Assembly (NCBI GenBank): GCA_036835375.1
Contig: DAITMB010000037.1
Span: 1-40,461 of the forward strand
DNA: 40,461 bases
Source: JANQTF01 sp036835375
GTDB lineage: Bacteria; Bacteroidota; Bacteroidia; J057
Direction: 5' to 3'
The stretch's first letter is position 1, and each line of letters begins with the position of its first letter. The notes under the pieces are model-generated. The model ran no database searches. It worked only from the letters and a program-made list of their open reading frames with translations, and was not told the origin of the DNA. Both the position numbers and the translations under genes were made by a program. Positions 24,528 through 33,932 of the stretch are shown piece by piece.

Positions 24528-25427
24528 TTACTTCAACTCGATGACCAAGTAGCGAGATGCTTGCCAGAACCGATTTGGATCGGTGATTCGCAAAGAGGAG
24601 ATCTCGCCATTCTCTTCTACCAAGGTGTAGGAGTCCGTGGCATGTGGGGTGAGTACACTCACTTTTTTCACACCAAGGGGGATATTGGTCACCTCAGAAA
24701 GATCGATCTTGGTGAAATCACGGTTGTTGAAATCGGTAGCCAGGCGGCTGCGATCAATCACACCGTTTTTCTTCAAGTCTTTCATAGGAGCTGCCAGGAA
24801 GTAGGCAGTATTGAGGGCTTCGGTCTGCGCAGCGATCTTCTCAGATTGTGATTGGAGAGCTGTTTCTTGCTCTTCGATGCGAGAAGACTGCGATTCGCGA
24901 AGGGTAGCCAGGGTAGCATTCACTTGGGAAAGGGTATCGATGCGACCATTGAGGTCTTCGACAGTCATGTTCAGGCTAGCCAATTGTCCTTTCAGGTCGT
25001 TGACTTCAGCGTCACGCTCTTCCATTTGGCGCTTCAGGCGGCTGAGGGCACGGCGGAGCTGATTGGTTTCACCTTCTGATCCTTCCAACTGCGTGGTGAG
25101 GTTGGCGATGATCTGGCGGTTGTCAGCCAACAATTGGTTGATCAATTGAATGTCTTGCAAGATACGCTCTTTGCCACCTTCTCCGAGTTCACCTCCGCCG
25201 GAAGCGGCTGTGCTCACGAGGTTTTCGCGCTGCTTGATGGTGGCAAGATTCTCCTCAAATTCGTTGAAGGTGCCGAGCACATCGTTGAGGATAGAATCTT
25301 GGCGGGCTTTTTCAGCTGCCAATGTTTGGTTTTCTGTCTGGAGTTTTTCGAGCTTGCCTTGGTTGCAAGAAGAGAACAGCGTGGCAGAAGCCAGAATGGC
25401 CACGAGGCCGAAGATTTTGCGGTTCAT
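24528..25427 (-). CDS. coiled-coil lipoprotein of a conserved Bacteroidota family
   Basis: A 299-residue lipoprotein with lipobox FSSC (Cys21). Residues 24-205 form a long coiled coil (QLRRALSRLKRQMEERDAEV, LQSQSEKIAAQTEALN). The C-terminal domain (205-299) carries AYFLAAPMKDLKKNGVI, DFTKIDLSEVTNIPL, KKVSVLTPHATDSYTL and FWQASRYLVIEL, which I recognise as a conserved module in Bacteroidota lipoproteins of unknown function. It likely acts as a periplasmic or outer-membrane structural protein. It is transcribed alone, divergent from murB. Confidence 0.8.
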   Translation of the reverse strand: MNRKIFGLVAILASATLFSSCNQGKLEKLQTENQTLAAEKARQDSILNDVLGTFNEFEENLATIKQRENLVSTAASGGGELGEGGKERILQDIQLINQLLADNRQIIANLTTQLEGSEGETNQLRRALSRLKRQMEERDAEVNDLKGQLASLNMTVEDLNGRIDTLSQVNATLATLRESQSSRIEEQETALQSQSEKIAAQTEALNTAYFLAAPMKDLKKNGVIDRSRLATDFNNRDFTKIDLSEVTNIPLGVKKVSVLTPHATDSYTLVEENGEISSLRITDPNRFWQASRYLVIELK

Positions 25428-25645
25428 AAGAATAGGGATTGAGTGAATTTGTTGATGTGGGAATCAATGAAAGGCGAATGGATCATGTTATTTTCATTGC
25501 CGTTTCGATGATGTATAGGCAATACTAGGACCACCTTGAAAGATAATTTTAGATCACTGATAATCAGTCAGTTGGTTTATTTTCTCAAAATTAGATTCTT
25601 TCTCTTTTGGGAAATGCGTTCTCATAATGAGAATCAGAATGATTT

Positions 25646-25681
25646 TTTGGCCTCTTTCTCTCCTAAATTCACCTACCTTCG
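25646..25681 (+). promoter_or_regulatory. putative murB promoter
   Basis: TTTG (25646-25649) and TACCTTCG (25674-25681), 24 bases apart, end 38 bases before the murB ATG. The -7 box has one mismatch to TAnnTTTG and the spacing is slightly long. Confidence 0.35.
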
Positions 25682-25719
25682 CCCCAGCATTCATCCTTCC
25701 GCACTCCTAGTAATTTTCT

Positions 25720-26736
25720 ATGCGCTACTTGCAGGAACACGTCTCGCTTCGCTCCCTTCATACTTTCGGTCTATCGGTCACCGCGCGATGGCTCCACGCG
25801 ATCTCCTCGGAGCAAGAAGCCCTAGAATTTCTGGCGGACAATCAAAGGGGCAGCACTCCAATGTTAATTTTGGGCGGCGGGAGCAATGTTCTTTTTCAGG
25901 GAGATTATCCAGGCTTGGTGCTGCTCAACCGCATCATGGGAATCGAAGTGCTCGAGTCCTTTGCCACTGAGATACTCGTGCGTGTGGGTGCTGGAGAAAA
26001 TTGGCATGCCTTTGTGCAGTACGCCTTGAAACAAGGCTGGTATGGCTTGGAGAATCTTTCGCTGATTCCCGGTACCGTCGGAGCTTCGCCGATCCAAAAC
26101 ATCGGAGCCTATGGCGTTGAGATCCAGGAGGTGGTAGATCATGTGGAGGCGATGCACTTGCCCACCTTGCAGATCCGCCGTTTTTCTCGGGAGGAATGCC
26201 GGTTTGGCTACAGGGACAGCTACTTCAAGCAGGCTGGAAAGGGCAAATACCTCATCACGCGCGTCGTTTTTCGGCTAAGTAAACTGCCCCAACTGCGTGT
26301 CGAATACGCTGCTTTGCAGGAAGCGCTTCGCGGTATGGAAGGCCCCATTACGCCCGAAATGGTGAGTGAGGCCGTCATTCACATCCGACAAAGCAAGCTT
26401 CCAGATCCTGCTCTAATCGGTAACGCAGGTTCTTTTTTTAAAAATCCTGAGATTCCGAGGAGCGTTTTCGAACAAATATTGGTTATGTATCCACAGGCAC
26501 CTCATTATCCCATCGACGATCACAAGGTCAAGGTCCCCGCCGCGTGGTTGATTGAGACCTGCGGCTGGAAAGGATATCGAGAAGGCGGTTGTGGCGTGCA
26601 TGATCGCCAAGCGCTGGTGCTGGTGAATCATGGCGGCGCCACTGGCAAAGCTCTCGTCGAACTTTCAGATCGGATCATGACTTCAGTTCAGGAGCGCTTT
26701 CACATTCAGCTGGAGCGGGAAGTGCAGATTGTATAG
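25720..26736 (+). CDS. murB: UDP-N-acetylenolpyruvoylglucosamine reductase
   Basis: MurB reduces the enolpyruvyl ether to UDP-N-acetylmuramate using NADPH and FAD in the cytoplasm. The 338-residue length and motifs match the type I (enterobacterial-like) form: LILGGGSNVLF and LSLIPGTVGASPIQNIGAYG (FAD binding), FGYRDSYFK, and GNAGSFFKNP with the catalytic Ser. KVPAAWLIETCGWKG and the terminal REVQIV with the likely catalytic Glu complete the set. It is transcribed alone from a TACCTTCG-type box. Confidence 0.95.
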   Translation: MRYLQEHVSLRSLHTFGLSVTARWLHAISSEQEALEFLADNQRGSTPMLILGGGSNVLFQGDYPGLVLLNRIMGIEVLESFATEILVRVGAGENWHAFVQYALKQGWYGLENLSLIPGTVGASPIQNIGAYGVEIQEVVDHVEAMHLPTLQIRRFSREECRFGYRDSYFKQAGKGKYLITRVVFRLSKLPQLRVEYAALQEALRGMEGPITPEMVSEAVIHIRQSKLPDPALIGNAGSFFKNPEIPRSVFEQILVMYPQAPHYPIDDHKVKVPAAWLIETCGWKGYREGGCGVHDRQALVLVNHGGATGKALVELSDRIMTSVQERFHIQLEREVQIV

Positions 26737-26741
26737 GAGGA

Positions 26742-26775
26742 TTTTGTGCGTGAGAATGTGCATGATCGCACAAAA
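26742..26775 (+). terminator. inverted repeat after murB, possible terminator
   Basis: A perfect 9-bp stem ttttgtgcg / cgcacaaaa (26742-26750 and 26767-26775) with a 16-base loop, starting 5 bases after the murB stop. There is no U run beyond the stem on the plus strand apart from ctttccttttt a few bases later, so it is a weak terminator or an operator. Confidence 0.45.
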
Positions 26776-26912
26776 GGCTTTCCTTTTTCCATGCTTCGAA
26801 CGCACTACTCGGTGTTCCTTGCAGGAGAAAAGTAGGGCAAACGTTGGTTGATTATTCGCTAAACAAACTCAAAAGACATGCATTCAACCAGCGCTCGCCC
26901 AAGGTCAAAGGA

Positions 26913-29900
26913 CTATTCGTAGGAAAGAATGCTGCTCAGCCAGCGTTCCATAACTTCTGTCGGCATGGACTTTCGGGCAGCTAAGCTTTCGACCTGCTCC
27001 CGGGTGATTTTCCCGATACCAAAATAGTGGCTTTCCGGGTGCGCACAATACAGGCCACTCACGCTTGCCGTAGGATACATCGCCAATGACTCGGTAAGGG
27101 TAATGCCCGTATTTTCCTCTACCTGTAGGAGTTTCCAGATGCTCGGCTTTTCTGTGTGGTCAGGATTGGCGGGGTAGCCAGGGGCCGGGCGAATCCCTTG
27201 GTAGGCTTCGCGAATGAGGTCTTCAGAATGGAGGTTTTCCTCCGGCGCGTAGCCCCAGAACTCCTTGCGCACGCGTTCGTGCAGGTGCTCCGCGAAGGCT
27301 TCTGCCAAACGGTCGGCCAAGGCCTTGAGCATAATACTCCCATAGTCGTCGTGGTCCGCCTCGAAAGCTGCGATTCTCTCCTCTATGCCGATCCCGGTGG
27401 TCACGGCAAAGGCGCCAATGTGGTCGGGAAGCCCGCTTTCTTTGGGAGCGATAAAGTCCCCAAGCGAAAGGCTGGCGGCGTTTTTCTTAGCTGCTTGCTG
27501 GCGGGGATTGTAGAAATTGGCAATCACTTCCTCGCGACTGTCATCGGCGTACACCTCAATGTCGTCGTGTCCTACGGTGTTGGCGGGAAACAATCCAATG
27601 ACGGCACGGGCAGTTAGCCATTTTTCGGCAATGATCTGCTCCAGCATGGCCTTGGCATCAGCGAGCAACTTTCGGGCCTCGGCCCCTTTTTCAGCATCGT
27701 CGAGGATCTGCGGATAGCGACCTTTCAGCTCCCAGGTATAGAAAAACGGCGTCCAGTCGATGTAATCGATCAGTTGCTCAAGGTCGTAATTGTCTAGCAC
27801 CCGCACGCCTTTGACAGCCGGTGCTGAGGCCACACCTTTGGACCAGTCGATCTGAAACTTGTTGGCGCGGGCCTGCTCCAGGGAGAGATAGGTCTTTTCG
27901 GATTGGCGGCGGGCATGCCCTTCTGCCAGTGATTCGTATTCAGCCCGCACGTTGGCCGCGTAGTCCTTCCGCACGGATTCGTCCTCACTCACCAACTGCT
28001 GCGCCACGGGCACCGCCTTGGAGGCGTCGATCACGTGCATGATCGGACCACTATATTTGGGATTGATCTTCACGGCGGTGTGAATGCGGGAGGTCGTGGC
28101 ACCTCCGATGAGCAGCGGGATTTTCAAACCGCGCTTTTCCATTTCGGCTGCGACGGACACCATTTCGTCTAGCGAAGGCGTGATGAGTCCTGATAATCCG
28201 ATAATGTCGGCACTAACTTCGACGGCTGTATCCAGAATTTTTTCCATGGGGACCATGACGCCGAGATCCACGACTTCATAATTGTTGCAAGCCAACACCA
28301 CGCCAACGATGTTCTTGCCGATGTCGTGAACATCGCCTTTGACGGTTGCCAGTAAGATTTTTCCTGCGCCAGAAGACACCGCACCTGATTTTTCCTCTTC
28401 TAAATAAGGCGTGAGAAGGGCTACGGCCTTTTTCATGACGCGCGCCGACTTGACGACTTGGGGTAGAAACATTTTTCCTGCACCAAATAGATCTCCCACG
28501 ACGTTCATGCCGTCCATGAGCGGTCCTTCAATCACATGGAGGGGCCTTACCAATTTTTGGCGCGCTTCCTCGGTATCGACGTCGATGAATTCCACAATGC
28601 CATTCACGAGGGCGTGTTCGAGTCGCTTTTCGACGGGGGCTTCCCGCCAACTGAGATCCACTTCACGCACTTTGCCGACCGACTTCACTTCTTCGGCATA
28701 AGTGACAAGGCTTTCGGTCGCGAGTTCGGAGCGATTCATCACCACATCTTCTACCTTCTCACGCAGGTCGGTGGGCACTTCGTCATACACTTGAAGCATT
28801 CCGGCATTCACAATGCCCATGTCCATCCCTGCTCTAATGGCGTGATAGAGAAATACTGCGTGAATGGCTTCGCGGACGCCATCGTTGCCACGGAAAGAGA
28901 AGGACACATTCGACACGCCTCCGCTCACCATTGCGCCGGGCAGGTGTTGCTTGATCCACTTGGTGGCCTCGATGAAGTCCACCGCATAGTTATTGTGCTC
29001 TTCAATGCCAGTAGCAATGGCAAAGATGTTTGGATCGAAGATGATGTCTTGAGGAGGAAAACCGAGTTCTTCGGTCAGAATGTGGTAAGCCCGCGCGCAA
29101 ATCTCTGTTTTGCGTTGATAGGTATCGGCTTGGCCCTGCTCATCGAAAGCCATCACCACGACAGCAGCACCATATTTTCGAACAAGGCGCGCCTGACGTT
29201 TGAATTCTTCCACCCCTTCTTTCATGGAGATGGAATTCACGATGCTTTTGCCTTGGACACATTGTAGGCCCGCTTCGATAACTTCCCATTTGGAAGAATC
29301 GATCATAATGGGGACCCGTGAAATATCGGGTTCTGAGGCAATGAGTCGAAGAAAGCGCACCATGGCAGCTTTGGAATCGAGCATTCCCTCGTCCATGTTG
29401 ATGTCGATGACTTGAGCACCGCCTTCTACTTGCTGCCGGGCGACGGAGAGCGCCTCGTCATAGTGACCGTCCTTGATCAGCTTGGCAAATCTCCGTGAGC
29501 CCGTGACATTGGTCCGCTCACCGACATTGATGAAGTTGGTCTCTGGGGTAACAATCAGGGGCTCTAAGCCTGAAAACATGGGATAAGGAGAAGGTGCTGG
29601 TCTTTGGCGAGGGGGATACTGAGCTGCCACGCGGGCGATTGCCGAGATGTGGTCGGGCGTGGACCCACAGCACCCGCCGATGACATTCACGATTCCTTCT
29701 TCGAGGAAGGGGCGAATGAGATTTGCCATAGCTTCTGGCGATTCGTCATATTCCCCAAATTCATTGGGCAGCCCCGCATTTGGGTATGCGGTGACATAAA
29801 TGGGAGCAATTCGGGAGAGATCGCGAATATATTGGCGGAGCTGCTTGGCACCCAAGGCGCAATTGAGTCCGATGCTGAGCAGATTTCCATGCGACATCGA

Positions 29901-30632
29901 GATGTAAAATGCCTCTGTGACCTGTCCGGAGAGTGTGCGCCCACTCGCGTCGGTGATGGTCCCTGATACCATGATAGGCAACTCTGGAAGGTTGCGTTCT
30001 TCTTTGAGGGTCTCAATAGCGAACAGGGCTGCTTTCGCATTGAGGGTATCGAAGACGGTCTCGATGAGCATCATGTCCGCACCCCCGTCGAGCAAGCCGC
30101 GAGCCTGATCATAGTAGGCTTGGACGAGGTCTTGGAAAGTGACATTGCGAAAGCCCGGGTCATTGACATCGGGCGACATGGAGGCGGCCCGATTAGTGGG
30201 TCCAAGAGCGCCAGCCACGAATCGTGGCTTCTCCGGGTCCATGGCTGTGTATTCATCAGCGGCTTCGCGGGCAACCTTGGCAGAGGCAAAATTTAGCTCG
30301 TAGGCGAGGTCTTCGAGGTGATAGTCTGCTTGGGCGATCGAAGTAGAGCTGAAAGTGTTGGTCTCGATGATGTCTGAACCTGCCTGAAGGTATTGGCAAT
30401 GAATTTCCTTGAGGATCTCGGGCTGGGTAATGGCCAGCAAGTCATTGTTCCCTTGAAGTTGACTGGAATGCTGGGCGAAACGCTCTCCGCGAAAGTCTGC
30501 TTCAGACAGTTGATATCGCTGAATCATAGTCCCCATGGCACCGTCTAGCACCATGATGCGCCGGGCGAGAATGTCGTGGAGGCGGGAGATATTATTTAGC
30601 GTGGTTACTTGCGTAGCTAGGTGTTGATTCAT
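26913..30632 (-). CDS. metH: cobalamin-dependent methionine synthase
   Basis: A 1239-residue enzyme moving a methyl group from methyltetrahydrofolate through cobalamin to homocysteine. All four modules are present. The homocysteine domain has zinc ligands Cys258 (GLNCALG) and Cys321-Cys322 (GGCCGSTPDH). The pterin domain starts near residue 360 (NFINVGERTNVTGSRRF). The cobalamin domain has the histidine-containing GDVHDIGKNIVGVV near 766. The C-terminal S-adenosylmethionine-dependent activation domain includes ADDSREEVIANFYNPRQQ. The length is normal. The 163 bases upstream show no cobalamin-riboswitch B12 box. It is convergent with murB. Confidence 0.97.
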   Translation of the reverse strand: MNQHLATQVTTLNNISRLHDILARRIMVLDGAMGTMIQRYQLSEADFRGERFAQHSSQLQGNNDLLAITQPEILKEIHCQYLQAGSDIIETNTFSSTSIAQADYHLEDLAYELNFASAKVAREAADEYTAMDPEKPRFVAGALGPTNRAASMSPDVNDPGFRNVTFQDLVQAYYDQARGLLDGGADMMLIETVFDTLNAKAALFAIETLKEERNLPELPIMVSGTITDASGRTLSGQVTEAFYISMSHGNLLSIGLNCALGAKQLRQYIRDLSRIAPIYVTAYPNAGLPNEFGEYDESPEAMANLIRPFLEEGIVNVIGGCCGSTPDHISAIARVAAQYPPRQRPAPSPYPMFSGLEPLIVTPETNFINVGERTNVTGSRRFAKLIKDGHYDEALSVARQQVEGGAQVIDINMDEGMLDSKAAMVRFLRLIASEPDISRVPIMIDSSKWEVIEAGLQCVQGKSIVNSISMKEGVEEFKRQARLVRKYGAAVVVMAFDEQGQADTYQRKTEICARAYHILTEELGFPPQDIIFDPNIFAIATGIEEHNNYAVDFIEATKWIKQHLPGAMVSGGVSNVSFSFRGNDGVREAIHAVFLYHAIRAGMDMGIVNAGMLQVYDEVPTDLREKVEDVVMNRSELATESLVTYAEEVKSVGKVREVDLSWREAPVEKRLEHALVNGIVEFIDVDTEEARQKLVRPLHVIEGPLMDGMNVVGDLFGAGKMFLPQVVKSARVMKKAVALLTPYLEEEKSGAVSSGAGKILLATVKGDVHDIGKNIVGVVLACNNYEVVDLGVMVPMEKILDTAVEVSADIIGLSGLITPSLDEMVSVAAEMEKRGLKIPLLIGGATTSRIHTAVKINPKYSGPIMHVIDASKAVPVAQQLVSEDESVRKDYAANVRAEYESLAEGHARRQSEKTYLSLEQARANKFQIDWSKGVASAPAVKGVRVLDNYDLEQLIDYIDWTPFFYTWELKGRYPQILDDAEKGAEARKLLADAKAMLEQIIAEKWLTARAVIGLFPANTVGHDDIEVYADDSREEVIANFYNPRQQAAKKNAASLSLGDFIAPKESGLPDHIGAFAVTTGIGIEERIAAFEADHDDYGSIMLKALADRLAEAFAEHLHERVRKEFWGYAPEENLHSEDLIREAYQGIRPAPGYPANPDHTEKPSIWKLLQVEENTGITLTESLAMYPTASVSGLYCAHPESHYFGIGKITREQVESLAARKSMPTEVMERWLSSILSYE

Positions 30633-30722
30633 CGAAAGAAATTTGGTCTGGATACAACGAAACCAAGAGCGGATGGTTCATAACATAAAGTTACTCAAAA
30701 ACCAGCCAATAATTCTTTCGAC

Positions 30723-30749
30723 ATCGGGGCGATCCTGTCTCGCCCCGAT
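30723..30749 (-). terminator. hairpin after the BlaR1-like gene
   Basis: A 10-bp stem atcggggcga / tcgccccgat (30723-30732 and 30740-30749) with a 7-base loop, 47 bases after the stop of the M56 gene. On the minus strand no U tract follows, so intrinsic termination is possible but not certain. Confidence 0.5.
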
Positions 30750-30795
30750 CAATGAGTACCTTCGGCTTGTATTTTCGCAGTTGCAGAGGGAGGAG

Positions 30796-32859
30796 CTACT
30801 CCACCTGCAGGGTTACCGTGTTGGAGCAGCCTTCACAGAGCCTCACGCCTATTTGACTAAGGATTCCCAGGTACTTCTGGTAGTTGTAGCCGTCGATGTT
30901 GCGACCGTTGATCTTGAGGTCATTGTCGTTGGTTTTGATTTTGATTCGAGAATCGCTGGCTTTCATGAATCCGTCTTGTACCAACTCGTTCTTAAGCGAC
31001 CTTTTCAAGGCATTTTGGCGAGTTCGATTGGTTGATGCTACGTCAGGTCCAGTGTGCCATCTCAAGCTCATGTGTACATCGTTGGCAGTTCCTTGTAGGC
31101 GCTGACCATGAACCTGGGTTTCCTGCGCCCTGCGTGCCTGTTCTTGTGTGCGAACCTGCATTTCTTCGAGTCTCTGTTGCATCTCCACCGTGCGTTGTTG
31201 CATCTCTTCTGCTTGGCGCAGTCCGCGATTCAGCTCGCTCTGGTCAGGTTGAAAGCCTTCGGCGAATTCCTCTGCAAAGGATTCTCCCCAAGCCTCCATC
31301 TCTGCGCCCCAAGCCTCCATTTCTTGGCCCCAAGTTTCCATTTCTCCGCTCCAAGCTTCCATTTCGCGCTCAAAGTTCTCCATTTCCACTTCAAATTGTG
31401 CGGCGGTCTCTTCGCTCCAGACTTCAGGATAAACGGGCGCTGTCGGTGCTGGAGGGGCAGGTGGTGCGGAATGATTCATGATTGGGGGAGTCGGCGGAGT
31501 GGGAGCAACGCCTGGTATCCTCGGAGCGGGTGATTCCGGAGGCGCGGGTGGTGCTGGTGCAGGAACGCGCGGACTATCTGGAGAAGCGAATAAAGATTCC
31601 CATGTCATTGTGGTGAGTCGCTGGATCATTCGCTCGGAAAAAGAGCGAGTGTCAGAGGAAGGCAATTTTTCTTCAGAATATCCGCTTTCGTGATTGATGA
31701 GCGGGCTGTCAGACATGGAGCTTGACTGCTGCACGGCAGAGGGGAAAAAGGAGCTTCCATTGCTGCCCAGCGCTGAGGGAAGGGTGATGGGGTATGAGGA
31801 GGAAAGTGTGGCATCTTCGGCCAGTTTTTTGGCAGGAATCTCGGAAGGAGATACCCAGCCGATGATCAATAAAGCCGCGATGGCCATGCCTGCTGGGAGG
31901 AATCTTGGCCAGGTAAAGGGAACATTGGAATGAGGCATCATGAGTCGTTTGATTCGTTGAAATAAAGGTCCTTCTTGTTCTACCATCGCCAGGGCGGCAG
32001 CGGGAATTGGTCCCCTGCGGCCCTCGAGATGAACCAGCGTCCTGGCATACATCATGGGGTCGCCACAAGTGCGCACGGCCATGTCATCGCAGGCGAGTTC
32101 GCGTTCCTGCTTCATGTATCCGGCAATCCACCAAAAAGCCGGATGAAAAAACCACAAGGATTCCATGAAGGAGAGAAACACATGGAGCACGTCATCCCAG
32201 CGCCGCAGGTGGGCGAGCTCGTGGGCCAGGATGGCTTCAATTTGTCGGGGATCTATGCTGGTGAGTAGTCCCAGTGGAAGCAGAATGGCTGGTTTTAAAC
32301 TTCCCACAACCATTGGTGCATAGACTTTGCTGCACTCCAGTAAGCGGACGTGGCGCCTTAAATTCATCGCCTCAGCAAGATCCTGCATCTTCTGGACCCA
32401 AGCTTCGGGAGCGGGTGACGCGTAGCGCCCACGAATCCTTTGGATGTACCATTGCCCCCCCATCCATCTTGTGGCAACCAAAAAGCAACCTATGCTCCAA
32501 GCAATTCCGATCCAGAGTGTGTGAGATTCCAACAGCCTCAAAGGTCGCTGCCACCAACTCACTGTGGCGGTGGAAAGGGGCCATGATGAAATTGGATCCA
32601 AATTCCTCGAAGCTTCAGGCTCTATCATTATCAGGCCGCTGGCCTCTTCCGGCCACACCCAGCACAGGGTAGCTATCGCCATGAGGAGCCATGCCATCAT
32701 GCTTCCGGCGGCAGCCGCGTAGCGATGCTCTGGACTCAGGCGCCAGCCAAAGCGCAGAAATAAGGCGAGCAAAGCCGCTAGCATGGTTCCCTGCCACAGG
32801 GAGTGGAGGACTACCCAGCCCATGGCGGTGAGTGCTTGATCGATGAAGGATGGTGTCAT
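30796..32859 (-). CDS. BlaR1/MecR1-like M56 metallopeptidase with heptad repeats
   Basis: 687 residues. The N-terminal membrane part has helices near 10-35, 50-70 and 115-132. The M56 zinc-protease domain carries HELAH (213-217), FFHPAFWW, and the third ligand region ERELACDD (about 254). A fourth helix lies near 322-340. The extracytoplasmic part starts with a Ser/Pro-rich stretch (residues 350-480, many PAPPAPP words). It then has five 7-residue repeats of the form EMEAWGx (492-526) and a Gln/Glu/Arg-rich coiled coil to about 590. The end contains Cys residues in LCEGCSN. No penicillin-binding sensor domain is seen. With BlaI upstream it forms a signal-responsive derepression module whose signal is unknown. 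Confidence 0.88.
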   Translation of the reverse strand: MTPSFIDQALTAMGWVVLHSLWQGTMLAALLALFLRFGWRLSPEHRYAAAAGSMMAWLLMAIATLCWVWPEEASGLIMIEPEASRNLDPISSWPLSTATVSWWQRPLRLLESHTLWIGIAWSIGCFLVATRWMGGQWYIQRIRGRYASPAPEAWVQKMQDLAEAMNLRRHVRLLECSKVYAPMVVGSLKPAILLPLGLLTSIDPRQIEAILAHELAHLRRWDDVLHVFLSFMESLWFFHPAFWWIAGYMKQERELACDDMAVRTCGDPMMYARTLVHLEGRRGPIPAAALAMVEQEGPLFQRIKRLMMPHSNVPFTWPRFLPAGMAIAALLIIGWVSPSEIPAKKLAEDATLSSSYPITLPSALGSNGSSFFPSAVQQSSSMSDSPLINHESGYSEEKLPSSDTRSFSERMIQRLTTMTWESLFASPDSPRVPAPAPPAPPESPAPRIPGVAPTPPTPPIMNHSAPPAPPAPTAPVYPEVWSEETAAQFEVEMENFEREMEAWSGEMETWGQEMEAWGAEMEAWGESFAEEFAEGFQPDQSELNRGLRQAEEMQQRTVEMQQRLEEMQVRTQEQARRAQETQVHGQRLQGTANDVHMSLRWHTGPDVASTNRTRQNALKRSLKNELVQDGFMKASDSRIKIKTNDNDLKINGRNIDGYNYQKYLGILSQIGVRLCEGCSNTVTLQVE

Positions 32860-32864
32860 GGCAA

Positions 32865-33142
32865 TGAGAGGTGAGAGTTTGAGAGGTGAGAGTTTGAGAG
32901 GNNNNNNNNNNNNNNNNNNNNNNNNNNNNNNNNNNNNNNNNNNNNNNNNNNNNNNNNNNNNNNNNNNNNNNNNNNNNNNNNNNNNNNNNNNNNNNNNNNN
33001 NTGAGAGGTGAGAGTTTGAGAGGTGAGAGTTTGAGAGGCGAGAGGTCAGAGGCGAGAAGTCAGAGGCGAGAAGTCAGAGGCGAGAGGTCAGAGGCGAGAG
33101 GTCAGAGGCGAGAGGTCAGAGGCGAGAAGTCAGAGGCGAGAC
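32865..33142. repeat. tandem minisatellite between blaI-like and M56 genes
   Basis: Two repeat types. gtgagagtttgagag (15 bases) occurs twice on each side of the gap. gtcagaggcgaga plus one variable base (14 bases) occurs seven times at 33045-33142. The array starts five bases upstream of the M56 start codon, so its transcript would carry a pyrimidine-rich leader. A 100-N gap lies inside, so the copy number is unknown. Confidence 0.9.
32902..33001. other. assembly gap (100 N) inside the tandem repeat
   Basis: Exactly 100 N, bordered on both sides by the same 15-base repeat unit. The assembler probably stopped because of the repeat. Confidence 0.98.
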
Positions 33143-33312
33143 AAGAGGATGAGGCCCTATCTATAAATTGCTCGGTCGTTTTTTTACAATCAGGATAAAG
33201 TGAGTGTTTAGCGTTCTTTGTAACCAGGTTTCCAAAGAACAAAGGCGTGGTTTTTTCTCCCGATCGGCCCCTCGAATGATTGGTCTAAAGCTGCTCGTTC
33301 GGTCGAGGGAGA

Positions 33313-33711
33313 TTATTCGCTTGAATCGGCGACATTTCCCTTCTCAATATCGTCGAGCAACTGACGGATGGCATCCAGCTCCTCTTGAGAGGTTTGGCGG
33401 TGGCCGAGCGCTTGCATGACAAGGCGCATGGCCGAGCCTTGAAAGGCGCTATCTATGAGGCGATCCAATAGGCTGTTTTGGGTTTCTTTCTGGTCGATGG
33501 CGGGCAAATAAATGTGGGTTTTGCCCTCCTTGCGGCGCGAAAGGAGGCCTTTCTCATGCATGATCTGCATGAATTTGAGGGTCGTGGTGTAGCCCACTTC
33601 CTTGTTCGACTCGGCATTCAAGGCCTCATTGACTTCTCGGACCGTGGCCTCTTGAAGCGACCAGACGATTCGAAGGATGTCCAGTTCTGCGTTGGTAGGC
33701 GATGGAGTCAT
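33313..33711 (-). CDS. BlaI/MecI/CopY-family repressor
   Basis: 132 residues from the ATG at 33711; a TTG at 33738 would add nine. The winged helix-turn-helix is clear: TNAELDILRIVWSLQEATVREV, then TTTLKFMQIMHEKGLLSRRKEGKTHIYLP. The C-terminal helices (LLDRLIDSAFQGSAMRLVMQAL) form the dimer region where BlaR1-type proteases cut. It would repress its own operon, including the M56 gene downstream, by binding the three TACGAA-N4-TTCGTA dyads at 33869-33948. Confidence 0.92.
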   Translation of the reverse strand: MTPSPTNAELDILRIVWSLQEATVREVNEALNAESNKEVGYTTTLKFMQIMHEKGLLSRRKEGKTHIYLPAIDQKETQNSLLDRLIDSAFQGSAMRLVMQALGHRQTSQEELDAIRQLLDDIEKGNVADSSE

Positions 33712-33868
33712 GAGAGAGGGATGTTGGTGGGTGGTCAAATGGCGTGGGTGCGATGAAGGGACAGAGTGGGTGTTTACTACGAAGTGGTATCACAACACTG
33801 AGTAACTCATGTTCTGTCCACGTTCAATTTTGTGAAACATTTATCAGGCAGGCATTCTGGTGTCTTTT

Positions 33869-33884
33869 TACGAATCGCTTCGTA
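33869..33884. promoter_or_regulatory. operator-like dyad 1 for the BlaI-type repressor
   Basis: Perfect inverted repeat TACGAA-TCGC-TTCGTA, centre 158 bases or more upstream of the repressor start. Confidence 0.75.
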
Positions 33885-33902
33885 GAACCTGAGACAAACA
33901 TA

Positions 33903-33918
33903 TACGAATGAATTCGTA
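33903..33918. promoter_or_regulatory. operator-like dyad 2 for the BlaI-type repressor
   Basis: Perfect inverted repeat TACGAA-TGAA-TTCGTA, its centre 34 bases from that of dyad 1. Confidence 0.78.
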
Positions 33919-33932
33919 ATTGCAAAAATATC

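Noticed and set aside
28536..29267. Plus-strand frame of 243 codons opposite metH
   Set aside because: Antisense shadow; the metH frame is unbroken over 1239 residues with all domains.
30633..30795. Possible cobalamin riboswitch upstream of metH
   Set aside because: The upstream 163 bases contain no B12-box-like GCCACTG word and the only hairpin is the terminator-like one after the M56 gene.
32865..33142. CRISPR array
   Set aside because: The units are directly adjacent 14- and 15-base repeats without unique spacers, so this is a minisatellite.
33016..33198. 60-codon plus-strand frame rich in Arg, Glu and Ser (MRGESLRGERSEARSQ...)
   Set aside because: It is only the translation of the 14-base tandem repeat; the repeat length is not a multiple of three and no start signal or conserved sequence supports a protein.
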